A DNA stretch of 64,000 nucleotides from G020354785 sp964461435 (GCA_964461435.1 CAYWUI010000006.1:35955-99954), one strand, 5' to 3'. Shown: positions 53,541 through 62,825, counted from the first letter of the stretch. A program made the numbers and translations. Notes: generated by a model not told the origin, from the sequence alone.

Positions 53541-54089
53541 TTAATCAAATTTTATATCATCATAATCCAGTTTTATTTCTTCACCATTGATTATGGCAAT
53601 AAGTGCTTCCCATATAAGATCTGCGCCAGGCGGACAGCCGGGAAGAAAATAGTCAATTTTCACTATCTCGTGACAGGGATAGATCCTGTCCAGCAATATC
53701 GGGATCTCAGGATCATTAGGAATAATCTTATCTTCATTCCCAACCACTGTAACGCTATTTATATATGCTTCTTCAAGACACTCCTTTATAGGAATATTGT
53801 TCCTCAATGCAGGTAATCCTCCCATCAGGGCGCATTCTCCAACAGCCACAAGTATTTTACAATTTGCCCGAAAATCCCTTAGAACATGTATATTTTCACT
53901 GTTGCAGCATCCCCCCTCTATAAGACCAATGTCACAGACCTTGGTGAATTTCTTAATATCATTAATAGGTGATTTATTAAATTCCACCAGCTCAATAAGT
54001 TCCAAAATCCTGTCATCTATGTCAAGCAGTGACATATGACATCCAAAACATCCTGCCAATGATGTTGTTGCTATAATTGGTTTGCTCAT
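53541..54089 (-). CDS. hoxY: NAD-reducing NiFe hydrogenase small subunit HoxY
   Basis: A 182-residue small subunit with four cysteines for one proximal 4Fe-4S cluster: Cys14 and Cys17 (LAGCFGCHMSLLD), Cys86 (VGECALMGGLP) and Cys152 (LPGCPPGADLIW). It carries no twin-arginine signal, so it is cytoplasmic, and lacks the N-terminal extension of Ralstonia HoxY. It relays electrons from HoxH to HoxU. Confidence 0.95.
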   Translation of the reverse strand: MSKPIIATTSLAGCFGCHMSLLDIDDRILELIELVEFNKSPINDIKKFTKVCDIGLIEGGCCNSENIHVLRDFRANCKILVAVGECALMGGLPALRNNIPIKECLEEAYINSVTVVGNEDKIIPNDPEIPILLDRIYPCHEIVKIDYFLPGCPPGADLIWEALIAIINGEEIKLDYDDIKFD

Positions 54090-54104
54090 TATTTACTATC
54101 CTTC

Positions 54105-54833
54105 CTATTTAGACATGTTAACATTTTCGATTTCGCTTCCAATAGGTTTGCCGTCATATTTACGTTTACCTATGGGTATACTAAATCCTTTTTCTTTATA
54201 TATAATAGAACCAACGGGACAAACATCCATGGCTTTCCGGGCAAGTTCGTCAGAAAGCTGTCTCCCAAGTTTGTTATCCACAATAACTTCTGCTTTGGTC
54301 CCTCTCCTGCGGTATGCGAATACGCTTCTACCCTTTTCATCTTTGATAGTCCGGATACAACGCTTACATAAGATGCATCTGTTTTGTTCCTTGATTATTT
54401 TGGGAAGAGATGCATGTATCTCCCTGCTGGGAAACTGATACGGGAATCTCGGGGCCATCATTTTGAAACGGTAGGCCAGTGCCTGAAGCTCACAATTTCC
54501 GCTTTTCTCACACGAGGGGCAAAAATGATTCCCCTCTACAAATAATAGCTCAACTATTGATTTTCTAAGTTCATTTATCTTCTCAATGTCGTTCTCAATA
54601 ATCATCCCGTTAGCAACCGGAGTGGTGCATGCAGTCATAAACCGGCCATTAACCCTTACTGTACAAATTCTGCAACCACCCTTGGGCTTTACTCCCGGGT
54701 AATTACATAGGGTAGGAATATATATTCCATTTTCCGCTGCTGCTTTAAGTATATATTGTCCTTTTTCAGACGTGCACTCGATACCATCAATTGTAAACTT
54801 TATTATTTTTTCCATTTCCTTTTTTTTAAACAT
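54105..54833 (-). CDS. hoxU: NAD-reducing hydrogenase diaphorase subunit HoxU
   Basis: A 242-residue iron-sulfur protein: N-terminal 2Fe-2S domain (TLCNYPGVKPKGGCRICTVRVNG...TACTTP), the His-Cys3 region (GNHFCPSCEKSGNCELQALAYRF), and a 4Fe-4S pattern (CILCKRCIRTIKD...VCPVGSI). It is the NuoG-like electron bridge between HoxY and HoxF. The ATG at 54833 overlaps hoxF by 8 nt; the Met at 54815, closer to the Ralstonia start, is an alternative. Confidence 0.93.
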   Translation of the reverse strand: MFKKKEMEKIIKFTIDGIECTSEKGQYILKAAAENGIYIPTLCNYPGVKPKGGCRICTVRVNGRFMTACTTPVANGMIIENDIEKINELRKSIVELLFVEGNHFCPSCEKSGNCELQALAYRFKMMAPRFPYQFPSREIHASLPKIIKEQNRCILCKRCIRTIKDEKGRSVFAYRRRGTKAEVIVDNKLGRQLSDELARKAMDVCPVGSIIYKEKGFSIPIGKRKYDGKPIGSEIENVNMSK

Positions 54834-56622
54834 TAGGTATTCTGTTGACCGCTTCACATGACTCTTTAATAGCAGCATTTAAGTCAAAATTACTGTCAAA
54901 ATCTTTATTCTTCTGCACTTTCTCTTCGTACAGGTTTCTGAAGTTTTTAATGCTTGACAAAATCGGATTGGCAGCTGTTTGTCCCAATCCGCAGCGACTT
55001 GCCTTTAATATTTTACCCCAGTCTGCCATATCGTCAATATCCTGCATAATGGCTCTTCCCCTGATCACTTTTCTAAGTTTGGTTTCCAGAAGCCTGGGTA
55101 CTATCCTGCAGGTGGAACAACTGCCGCATGATTCTTCAATAAAAAACTCCATTGAATTAAGTACGATGTCAGATAGCAGATCTCTTTTGTTACTTATTAT
55201 TATAATTGCTCCTCCTGTTGCCAGATCTTCATACCCGAGTTTTCTGTTGAACTCATTGGGCGCAATCAATACTCCTGAAGGACCTCCGACGTGGACAGCC
55301 TGCACGTCTGATGCACCTGCCATATCAAGAATATCATTAAGGCTGATGCCCCATTCAATCTCATAAACGCCAGGATAGCGGCAGTCACCGGATACGCTGA
55401 TTAATTTGGTTCCCGATGATTCATTGGTCCCGAATTCCCTGTACCATTCACTGCCATTTAATATTATCTTAACAACGGCACAAAGTGTCTCTACATTATT
55501 TACTGCTGTCGGCATACTGAAATACCCTTTTTCAACCGGGAACGGAGGGGCATCCCTGGGTTCTCCCCTGTTACCTTCCGCAGACTCCAGCAACGCAGTT
55601 TCCTGTCCGCATACATAGGCTCCTGCCCCGTACTGGATTCTCAAATCGAAATTAAACCCTTTTTTACCACATATATCTTTGCCCACGTAATTCTGTTCCC
55701 TGAACCTGAGAAGAGTATCTTCAAGATATTTCTGCAGGTACTTATATTCATAGCGAACATAAATAATACCTTCACCGGCGCCTACTGCATATCCTGCTAT
55801 AACCATACCCTCAAGAAGCAGCATAGGCATCTCAGTAAGTATGACCCTGTCTTTGAATGTTCCCGGCTCACCTTCATCGGCATTGCAAAAGATATACTTG
55901 CTGTCACCTGAAGAATTTCTGCAAAACTCCCACTTAAGTCCGGTTGGAAATCCTGCTCCTCCCCTTCCCCTGAGATTTGAAGTTTTGATCTCCCCAATTG
56001 CTTCTTCAGGAGACATATTCAGTACTTTTTTTAGTGCCTCTCCTATTTTATAATTCCCATCCAGCAAGGGCCCTTTCTTCATTATATTATTATTAATAAC
56101 CGCTCTGATAAGTTCCGAACTGTTCCGCCCGTCACCATAACTTGCTGAAAACATATCATCAACATTCTTTTCCTGCCTAATGTCTCTAATAATTTCTTTT
56201 ACCCTGAATGGAGTAAGCTTTGTAAAAATGCGGTTGTTAATAATTGCCGCTGGCTCCTGGTCGCTCATCCCTATGCAGGATGTATTGTATAATCCTATCA
56301 ATCCGTCAGGTGTTACCTGTCCGAATTTTATACCTGTTTCTTTCTCAAATGCAGCAGCAACTTCTGCCCTGCCCATCATTATGGAAACAGCACTATTATT
56401 CAGATATATGGTATATTTGCCAACCGGCTTCAGCGAAAAAAAATGATAAAATGAGGCTGTCTGTATAACATCAACCTCTGAAATACCGAGTTCATTTGAA
56501 ACCTCAGCTATTGATTCCTTTGATAAATAACCATGGCCCTCATGTATGTCCAATAATATATCCAGCAACCTGCATTTATCCTTATTATACTTTTCGACAA
56601 TGCTTTTTACACTTTTACTCAT
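54826..56622 (-). CDS. hoxF: NAD-reducing hydrogenase diaphorase subunit HoxF (NuoE-NuoF fusion)
   Basis: A 598-residue fusion. Residues 1-150 are NuoE-like but keep only one of the four 2Fe-2S cysteines (Cys116; YLNNSAVSI and YNTSCIGMSDQEP), as in Ralstonia HoxF. Residues 185-598 are NuoF-like: FMN motif GRGGAGFPTGLKW (219-231), NADEGEPGTFKDR for NAD(H), and 4Fe-4S ligands Cys499, Cys502, Cys505 and Cys544. It exchanges electrons with NAD(H). It is the first gene of the operon, with a Rex-type operator upstream. Confidence 0.95.
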   Translation of the reverse strand: MSKSVKSIVEKYNKDKCRLLDILLDIHEGHGYLSKESIAEVSNELGISEVDVIQTASFYHFFSLKPVGKYTIYLNNSAVSIMMGRAEVAAAFEKETGIKFGQVTPDGLIGLYNTSCIGMSDQEPAAIINNRIFTKLTPFRVKEIIRDIRQEKNVDDMFSASYGDGRNSSELIRAVINNNIMKKGPLLDGNYKIGEALKKVLNMSPEEAIGEIKTSNLRGRGGAGFPTGLKWEFCRNSSGDSKYIFCNADEGEPGTFKDRVILTEMPMLLLEGMVIAGYAVGAGEGIIYVRYEYKYLQKYLEDTLLRFREQNYVGKDICGKKGFNFDLRIQYGAGAYVCGQETALLESAEGNRGEPRDAPPFPVEKGYFSMPTAVNNVETLCAVVKIILNGSEWYREFGTNESSGTKLISVSGDCRYPGVYEIEWGISLNDILDMAGASDVQAVHVGGPSGVLIAPNEFNRKLGYEDLATGGAIIIISNKRDLLSDIVLNSMEFFIEESCGSCSTCRIVPRLLETKLRKVIRGRAIMQDIDDMADWGKILKASRCGLGQTAANPILSSIKNFRNLYEEKVQKNKDFDSNFDLNAAIKESCEAVNRIPNV

Positions 56623-56675
56623 AAGTTTATTCTTTGATAATACATTGATAATAAATTAATTAAAAATTAAATTAG

Positions 56676-56693
56676 TTGTTAATTAATTCACAA
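56676..56693. promoter_or_regulatory. Rex-type operator upstream of hoxFUYHW
   Basis: TTGTTAATTAATTCACAA matches the Rex consensus TTGTGAA-N4-TTCACAA at 13 of 14 defined positions; the left half equals the TTGTTAA half-site of the kor operator. It is nested in a 26-bp inverted repeat (56672-56697, arms TTAGTTGT/ACAACTAA) and lies 53 nt before the hoxF start codon. It implies NADH-responsive control of an NAD-linked hydrogenase. Confidence 0.65.
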
Positions 56694-56841
56694 CTAAATT
56701 ATATCAGGAAAATCAGTTTTACAAACCTTTTTGAAATTTAGAATTAATTTAATTTCCCCGCCGGATTTTCTTAATAACATATTATATATGTGGGAATTAA
56801 GGGGTAACTAAGATAATATTATCATAAATGATTACTGGCTG

Positions 56842-57267
56842 CTAAAAATCAGCATCTCTTGCGCCGTAATTAAAATTGTTATAAAAATTTGACAATGTAT
56901 CATAAATATCTTCAAATGAAACATAATGTTTCTTGCAGCCAATGCGTGAGCAAACATGGACTTTCCCACCTTTATCGAGGTTGAATTCAATAATGGGGGC
57001 TTCACAATCATCACAAATATCGGTGCCCGGCAACTCATTTTTGCAATGCGGGCATGAAAGTTTAGCTATCTCTCCTTCAACAAGTTCCACATTGCTAAGT
57101 TTCTCATAACATCCATAAGTTGAGCATAAGTTTATTACCCCTTTATTGTCACCCAGTTCAATGTGCAGCTTTATACTCGGCTTTCCATTAAGATACTGGG
57201 TATAATCCATAAGTGATCTTTTGCAATGCGGGCACTTGACTTTTAATGATATAAGATTCTTACTCAT
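56842..57267 (-). CDS. Multi-zinc-ribbon protein of unknown function
   Basis: A 141-residue protein with five cysteine pairs: CPHC, CSTYGC, CPHC, CDDC and CSRIGC. These are arranged as two similar modules (CPHC...GVINLCSTYGC and CDDC...GKVHVCSRIGC), suggesting internal duplication and two or three metal sites. It is not a HypA homologue by motif. Its position between hoxF and a hydrogenase maturation protease suggests a hydrogenase-related role, but function is unknown. Confidence 0.65.
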   Translation of the reverse strand: MSKNLISLKVKCPHCKRSLMDYTQYLNGKPSIKLHIELGDNKGVINLCSTYGCYEKLSNVELVEGEIAKLSCPHCKNELPGTDICDDCEAPIIEFNLDKGGKVHVCSRIGCKKHYVSFEDIYDTLSNFYNNFNYGARDADF

Positions 57268-57444
57268 AATTCACTTTTTATAGTTTAAATTGCCACAGGT
57301 AATGTCCAATAATTATTGTTAATATACAACAATAGTCTTCTATTTGCAAGTTTTAAACACAGAATTTAGGATTGATGATTTAACCCGCCGAAACCAGCCT
57401 TGCGGAGTATTTTTTAGGACGGACAGGCAATATCACAGGCAGGT

Positions 57445-57903
57445 TTAATATCTGGCGATTTCATTTATGTTTTTAATTATCCTGTCAGCCGATTCTTTTA
57501 CCTGCTTTGTCATATTTTCACCTATGGAGACAGAATCAGGCTGAATTCCCAGGACAAGCACTTTCATATTAAAGAACTCAGACACCCTTTTAAGAGAAAT
57601 ATTATGTGTATTTGTAGTAAAATCCTTAATTTGTTCGACCGGTAGCAGTTCTGCATATCCGGGTACCCGGTTTAAATCGGCACAGTCCACAAGGACTAAT
57701 ATATCCGGATTCAGATCATTTATCTTTTTTATATAATTTTCAATGCTTACCTCTACTATCAATGTTTTTACATTATTCGTTGATACTATGTTTCTGCAAA
57801 TGTATACACCAACACCATCATCACTCCGAAGTACATTACCTATCCCGACAAAGAGTATTTTTTTATCCTTCTGCCCTAATAATGATTTAAGTGATTTTAT
57901 CAA
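57445..57903 (-). CDS. Second hydrogenase maturation protease (HycI/HyaD family)
   Basis: A 152-residue peptidase with LFVGIGNVLRSDDGVGVYICRNI and ILVLVDCADLNRVPG, the family metal-binding and substrate motifs. It starts at TTG one base after the SNF2 stop; no ATG is available. Only one NiFe large subunit is in the window, already served by hoxW, so this protease probably matures another hydrogenase encoded elsewhere. Confidence 0.82.
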   Translation of the reverse strand: MIKSLKSLLGQKDKKILFVGIGNVLRSDDGVGVYICRNIVSTNNVKTLIVEVSIENYIKKINDLNPDILVLVDCADLNRVPGYAELLPVEQIKDFTTNTHNISLKRVSEFFNMKVLVLGIQPDSVSIGENMTKQVKESADRIIKNINEIARY

Positions 57904-57904
57904 T

Positions 57905-60292
57905 TTATATTAATTTTTTATTTCTTATTCTTATAAAAAGTGAGGTTAACCTTCTGATAAACGATCGAATGTTTATTCTGAATTTGTTTTTGGTACCGGT
58001 TTGTACATTGATAAACGGATCTGTTTTTTTATGTATTTTTCTATTTTTTGTATATCTTGAAAAAAGTTTTATCCTAAACCACGTCAATTTAAGCGCAACA
58101 TGATTAGAATTGTCAGGGTCGGGTATATTTTTTATTTTATCATTATCTTTCTCATCTGCTGAACTAGTTGAAGTAAAAGGGCTAAAGTATCTTCCCTCAG
58201 TATTATTGTCCATCATATTTTCGAGTTGTTCCATAAATTCACCGAACCTGCCGCTGTCCATAAGAACAGTGTCTTTCTCTTTGTCTAAAACACCTTTAAA
58301 TACAGACTTTTTAAATTTAAGCAGATGTAAAATCTTATGTTCAATAGAAAATTTAGACACCATATTTATAACCCTAACATGCTTCTTCTGCCCCAGCCTA
58401 TAAACTCTTGCCACACGTTGCTCAAGCACTGCGGGGTTCCATGGAATATCAATATTAATCACAATGTTTGCACATTGAAGATTTAACCCAACTCCCCCAA
58501 CATCTGTAGATAAAAATACTCTTGAATCCCGATTGTGATGAAAATTATCAATAATCTCTTTCCTTTTAGCACTTGGTATGTCTCCATGCAAATATTCATA
58601 TCCAATATTCATTTTTCCCAATTCGTCAGCAACCAGTTCTGTCATTCTTTTCCACTGGCTGAAAATAACAATCTTTTCGTCTTTATTCTCAAGTACTTCC
58701 TCTAAAATAATTACAAGCTCATCGATTTTTGTGTCATGTCTTGTTTTTTGATCGAGTATATATGTGCTGTCGCATACCATTCGCATACAGCTAAGGGCAA
58801 TAAGCAGTTTATCCCTGTCTTCTTCAGACAAAAAGCCTTGCCTCCTCCATTTATTAACCAGCCTGGAAACAATTTCGTAATAATCAGAATGATACCTTAA
58901 TTGTTCCTTTGTCATTTTAACAAAGAAATTTTTATCGAGACGATCAGGCAGTTGATCTTCAATTTCTTTCTTTGTCCGTCTTACTAAAATTGGATCAAGT
59001 GTTTCATTTATATCATGTAATTTTGTATATCCTATAATTTTGCCAAATTCATCAATAATTTGATGTGTATAAAGAAACCTAAATAAGGGACCAAGCTTAT
59101 ACCGGTCGATAAATTCAACAATAGAATGCAGTTCTTCCAATCGGTTTTCCAAAGGCGTACCTGTGAGCACAATAGCGTATTCAGATGAAATTTGTTTTAT
59201 ACTTTGAGCGATTTTTGTTTTCCAGTTTTTTATTCTTTGCGCTTCATCAAGAATTACCAGATCAGGTGCAAATTTATTTATAAATTCCAAATCGCTTCTA
59301 ACCACGCCATAACTAATTATTTTATAAAATTGATTGTCCTCATATTGCTTTCTTCGTTTATGAATCAATCCTTCAATTACATTTACTTCACGGTTAGTAA
59401 ACTTATTAATTTCCATTTGCCATTGGTATTTTAAGGAAGTAGGACATATTATCAGAACCTTTTCAATACCTAATTCATTTGCCAGGATTTCAGCAGATGC
59501 AATAGCCTGAATTGTTTTGCCCAATCCCATCTCATCGGCAATAAGTACCCTTCCGGCTTTAACTGCTTTAATAACGCCCTCTTTTTGAAATGGGTACAGG
59601 TTTACCTTTAATAAGTCTTTAAAATTATTATTATTACCATTAAGTGAATATTTCTTCATTAACTTTTCCCTATTGTCAGCATTCCTTTTATTTTTAATAT
59701 ATTCTAAAGCATCAGGGTAAATCCTGAAATCCTGATCGATTTTATAAGCTTCATAAACAAACTCATCTATACTATATAAAGCAGAAGGCAGAAGATACCC
59801 ATCTGCATCAAAGTAATTTCTGGCCAGCTTTTTTATTTGATCGCTTCGGTTACTCCCGATCCGCAAATATATTTTACGCTGTTTCTCATATCGCAGACTT
59901 ACCGATGAATAATCCAAATCTGCTTCCTTTCCCCAATATTTTTCATTCTGCTGTATATTTTTTAATTTGTATAAAACATATTCAATATGTTTACATGTTC
60001 TTAGTCCGTTAATTTTGAAATCAGGGCATGAACAAAAATTCATGCCATATTCCTTGTTTCGTATGGAGACCTTATAGATTTTCCGTGATTCCGTATTATA
60101 CACCTTAAAATCTGAAAAGACCGGATGGTTACCAATATTATTAATTTCAAAATTCTGATCCAGGGCAAACTGCTTCCGCAATTCGATTTGCCATTGATCA
60201 ATGCTCATGTTGTCAGGTTTTTTATAATATGAAACCTTTTTTTTCTTTTTATTGGTAATAGTTGAAGTGTCAACTGTTTCATCAGATTTCAT
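57905..60292 (-). CDS. SWIM zinc-finger SNF2-family helicase/ATPase
   Basis: A 795-residue protein. A SWIM zinc finger (FCSCPDFKINGLRTCKHIEYV, about 87-107) precedes an SNF2 ATPase: Walker A LIADEMGLGKTIQAIA, DEAQ box LVILDEAQRIKNWK, motif III VLTGTPLENRLEELHS, and the helicase C half with LSTDVGGVGLNLQCANIVINIDIPWNP and RVYRLGQKKHVRVINMVSK. A basic C-terminal tail follows. Such proteins remodel nucleoprotein complexes. It lies 169 bp from the integrase; a functional link is not shown. Confidence 0.9.
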   Translation of the reverse strand: MKSDETVDTSTITNKKKKKVSYYKKPDNMSIDQWQIELRKQFALDQNFEINNIGNHPVFSDFKVYNTESRKIYKVSIRNKEYGMNFCSCPDFKINGLRTCKHIEYVLYKLKNIQQNEKYWGKEADLDYSSVSLRYEKQRKIYLRIGSNRSDQIKKLARNYFDADGYLLPSALYSIDEFVYEAYKIDQDFRIYPDALEYIKNKRNADNREKLMKKYSLNGNNNNFKDLLKVNLYPFQKEGVIKAVKAGRVLIADEMGLGKTIQAIASAEILANELGIEKVLIICPTSLKYQWQMEINKFTNREVNVIEGLIHKRRKQYEDNQFYKIISYGVVRSDLEFINKFAPDLVILDEAQRIKNWKTKIAQSIKQISSEYAIVLTGTPLENRLEELHSIVEFIDRYKLGPLFRFLYTHQIIDEFGKIIGYTKLHDINETLDPILVRRTKKEIEDQLPDRLDKNFFVKMTKEQLRYHSDYYEIVSRLVNKWRRQGFLSEEDRDKLLIALSCMRMVCDSTYILDQKTRHDTKIDELVIILEEVLENKDEKIVIFSQWKRMTELVADELGKMNIGYEYLHGDIPSAKRKEIIDNFHHNRDSRVFLSTDVGGVGLNLQCANIVINIDIPWNPAVLEQRVARVYRLGQKKHVRVINMVSKFSIEHKILHLLKFKKSVFKGVLDKEKDTVLMDSGRFGEFMEQLENMMDNNTEGRYFSPFTSTSSADEKDNDKIKNIPDPDNSNHVALKLTWFRIKLFSRYTKNRKIHKKTDPFINVQTGTKNKFRINIRSFIRRLTSLFIRIRNKKLI

Positions 60293-60461
60293 ATGGATTA
60301 TAATTAGGGATTTTATTATAATAATTTATTTGGTAATGGAAATTTAATCATGAAAGAAAGAAAAAATGAATGATAATAATAAAATTTGACGCAAAGAAAA
60401 TATTAAATATTTATTAACAATTGCAAATATTGATATGATATTATTTAACGAACTTACATTA

Positions 60462-61694
60462 CTATTTATCAAGCGGGCTTTTTACACCCAAAAGATTTTT
60501 ATTTGCAATATGAGTATAAATCATTGTTGTTTGCAGGCTAGAATGTCCTAATAATTGTTGAACAGCTCTGATATCGTAACCGTTTTCCAGCAAATGAGTG
60601 GCAAAACTGTGCCTTAACGTGTGAACACTAGCATTTTTTGCAATATCAGTCTTTTTAACAGCAGTATTAAAAGCTCTTTGAAGAGTGGAAGGAAAAACAT
60701 GATGCCGTCGTATTATTTTTGCAAATGGATCAACTGATAGTTTATATGAGGGGAAAATCCAGAACCAGCCCCATTCTTTACCCGCAGAGGGAAACTTTTT
60801 ATCCAATGCATCCGGGAGCCATACTCCTTCTATATCGTTTTTTCTGTCGTCTTCATATATTATCCGAACCGAATCGATATGTTTTTGAAGGTCGTACTTG
60901 ATACTTTCTGCAAGAAGCGTTTGCCTGTCCTTATTACCCTTTCCGTACCGGACTGTAATACAACTGCGTTCAAAATCTATATCTTTAACTCTTAGCGTTA
61001 AACATTCTTGTAATCTTAATCCACTGCCATAAATAATTTTAGCCATTAGAAGGTGTGTATTTTCTAAATAATCAAATATTTTATAAACTTCACTTCTAGT
61101 CAATACTATGGGTAAACGACGAGGTATTTTTGAACGAATAGCATCGTCTAATCCTTCAACAGGTTTTTCAAACACATTTCGGAATACAAAAATGATAGCG
61201 TTAAATGCTTGCAACTGAGTAGCTTTTGATACTTTTCTCTCAACGGCCAAATAACTGAGAAAATTTCTGAAGTCTTCCTGGTTCACTTCTTCCGGCGTTT
61301 TAAATTGAAGGAATGAATAGAATTGCCTTAACCATTGCAGATAACTTTTTTCAGTGTGATAGGAAAGATGTTTTAACCGCATTGCTTTAATAGTATTATT
61401 TTCAATAACCTGCCAATTCTTATATTCATTTTTAGTTTTTTTATTGGTATACTTATTATTACTTCGGGAAGTATAATAATTATATAATCTTATAGCTTCT
61501 TTGGCTTGTTGAACCTGCCAGTTTTCATGTTTTTTCCCCAACAGATTAATGAAATTATTCAAAGCCTCCTTGTTTTGATTATTTAAGTTATTTTGCTTAC
61601 AAAACTGATGATAATCAGTCACCCATAATTGATAAAAGGGTATTTTATTATCAGGAATATTTTGCTTATTCTTAAGAAAATCAGTAAAGTTCAT
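60462..61694 (-). CDS. intI: Integron integrase (IntI-type tyrosine recombinase)
   Basis: A 410-residue tyrosine recombinase. Catalytic residues are Arg227 (GSGLRLQECL), His358 and Arg361 (HTLRHSFATHLL), His384 (LLGHSSLQTT) and Tyr393 (MIYTHI). Between the two Arg boxes, residues 292-330 (WLPDALDKKFPSAGKEWGW, FWIFPS, then DPFAKIIRRHH) reproduce the additional patch found only in integron integrases (in IntI1: LPHALERKYPRAG...WPWFWVF...RRHH). The C-terminus GVKSPLDK also matches. About 80 extra N-terminal residues precede the usual SAM-like domain. Genes on its far side point away from it, as in integrons. Confidence 0.92.
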   Translation of the reverse strand: MNFTDFLKNKQNIPDNKIPFYQLWVTDYHQFCKQNNLNNQNKEALNNFINLLGKKHENWQVQQAKEAIRLYNYYTSRSNNKYTNKKTKNEYKNWQVIENNTIKAMRLKHLSYHTEKSYLQWLRQFYSFLQFKTPEEVNQEDFRNFLSYLAVERKVSKATQLQAFNAIIFVFRNVFEKPVEGLDDAIRSKIPRRLPIVLTRSEVYKIFDYLENTHLLMAKIIYGSGLRLQECLTLRVKDIDFERSCITVRYGKGNKDRQTLLAESIKYDLQKHIDSVRIIYEDDRKNDIEGVWLPDALDKKFPSAGKEWGWFWIFPSYKLSVDPFAKIIRRHHVFPSTLQRAFNTAVKKTDIAKNASVHTLRHSFATHLLENGYDIRAVQQLLGHSSLQTTMIYTHIANKNLLGVKSPLDK

Positions 61695-62087
61695 TTTACA
61701 AAATAATAATAGTTAATAATTATATGGATGCAGTATAATAATAAAAATATAAATATAATATAGCAATTTAAAAAAACAAGAATCTTTTGTATTATTTATT
61801 TTTTATTATATTTAAGGTATAATTATTTAATTTATACTAACATTATTAAATTTGAAGCTGGTAATAAAAATATTATACTATTTTAAATAACCGGTTTATT
61901 TGAATTTTTAAAAGAAAAAGATATTTTTTGTTGCAGCTACATAAAATATAATGTTATATGTTAAAAGTGATAAAATAGTAATAATTTTATACCTCTAAAT
62001 TGATATTTATAAAGTGCATCCATTATAGAATTATTTTAAAATATAATATTTATTTACCTATAAGCATATGAAAAAAAATTAAAAACT
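61695..62087. other. Integron leader: candidate attI/Pc region
   Basis: These 393 extremely AT-rich bp separate intI from the first outward-pointing gene and contain no gene. A plus-strand TTTG (61899-61902), a 19-nt gap and TATTTTTTG (61922-61930) approximate a Bacteroidota promoter with one extra base. GTT triplets that could be an attI crossover lie nearby, for example GTTAAAA at 61960-61966, but none fits GTTRRRY fully. Confidence 0.35.
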
Positions 62088-62825
62088 ATGAAAACAATAT
62101 TTATTTCTTTAATATTATTAGCAACATCTTGCTTAGTTAATGCCCAACATGTATCATCAGGATCTTTAAAAAAAATTCCATGGGGAATTTCAAAAGATGA
62201 TTTTTTAAAGAAATTACCAGGTAAATATTTAAGAGAAGCGGAGCAAACAGAAGACAAAGTAATTTATAATGTTGACCTTGCAAAAAAGAGTGGTACAATG
62301 TTTTATGTTCCAACCTTAACTGAAGAATTTGAATATTTATTTTATGATGATAAGTTATTTGGCGTTATTATTAAATTATCAACAAAAAGGGATTGTAAAG
62401 ACAGTGATACAAAAAAAGTACAAAAACGTTTGACTAAAATTTCTGAAACATTGGAAGAATTACTTGGGCAACCAAATAAAATGGATGAATCATATAGTAA
62501 AATTGCTATATCTAAAGGTTCCTTCACTGACTCTACTTTTGCTGAATGGCTTCCTAAACAGAAAAGAGAGAATTTTCCAGGAATCTATATTAAAATAAAG
62601 TTTAATAAAATTGAATTAGAAAGGGTGTTATCTTTTGAACCTACAAAAATGAGATCATCGACTGAAATTGAAGGGAATTTCGGTGTAGATGAAGCAGAAA
62701 CTACTTTTTCTTTGGAAGAAATATACCTTAATTCTTATTTTCTTCCATTAAGTAAAGCTGCAATGTTTGGTATTGAAAAAAGTGTAGATGTTAATGATAA
62801 TAACGATAAAGTTCAGACTCCTTAA
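62088..62825 (+). CDS. Exported protein of unknown function, first gene after intI
   Basis: A 245-residue protein with a signal peptide (MKTIFISLILLATSCLVNAQ). The mature start SLKKIPWGISKDDFLKKLPGKY resembles the IPWG-S-x-x-x-hydrophobic opening of small secreted proteins, repeated weakly in SLEEIYLNSYFLPLSKAAMF. Function is unknown. It points away from intI and would be the first cassette gene, with the attC at 63007-63075 downstream. Composition is more AT-rich than the core genes. Confidence 0.7.
   Translation: MKTIFISLILLATSCLVNAQHVSSGSLKKIPWGISKDDFLKKLPGKYLREAEQTEDKVIYNVDLAKKSGTMFYVPTLTEEFEYLFYDDKLFGVIIKLSTKRDCKDSDTKKVQKRLTKISETLEELLGQPNKMDESYSKIAISKGSFTDSTFAEWLPKQKRENFPGIYIKIKFNKIELERVLSFEPTKMRSSTEIEGNFGVDEAETTFSLEEIYLNSYFLPLSKAAMFGIEKSVDVNDNNDKVQTP

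Noticed and set aside
57314..57334. TATTGTT-N7-AACAATA inverted repeat before the zinc-ribbon gene as a third Rex site
   Set aside because: The half-site spacing is one base short of the Rex operator and the TTAACAA half is incomplete, so it was not annotated as a site.
57905..60292. SNF2 helicase as part of a defence system such as DISARM
   Set aside because: No methyltransferase, phospholipase D or other defence partner is adjacent; neighbours are a hydrogenase protease and an integrase.
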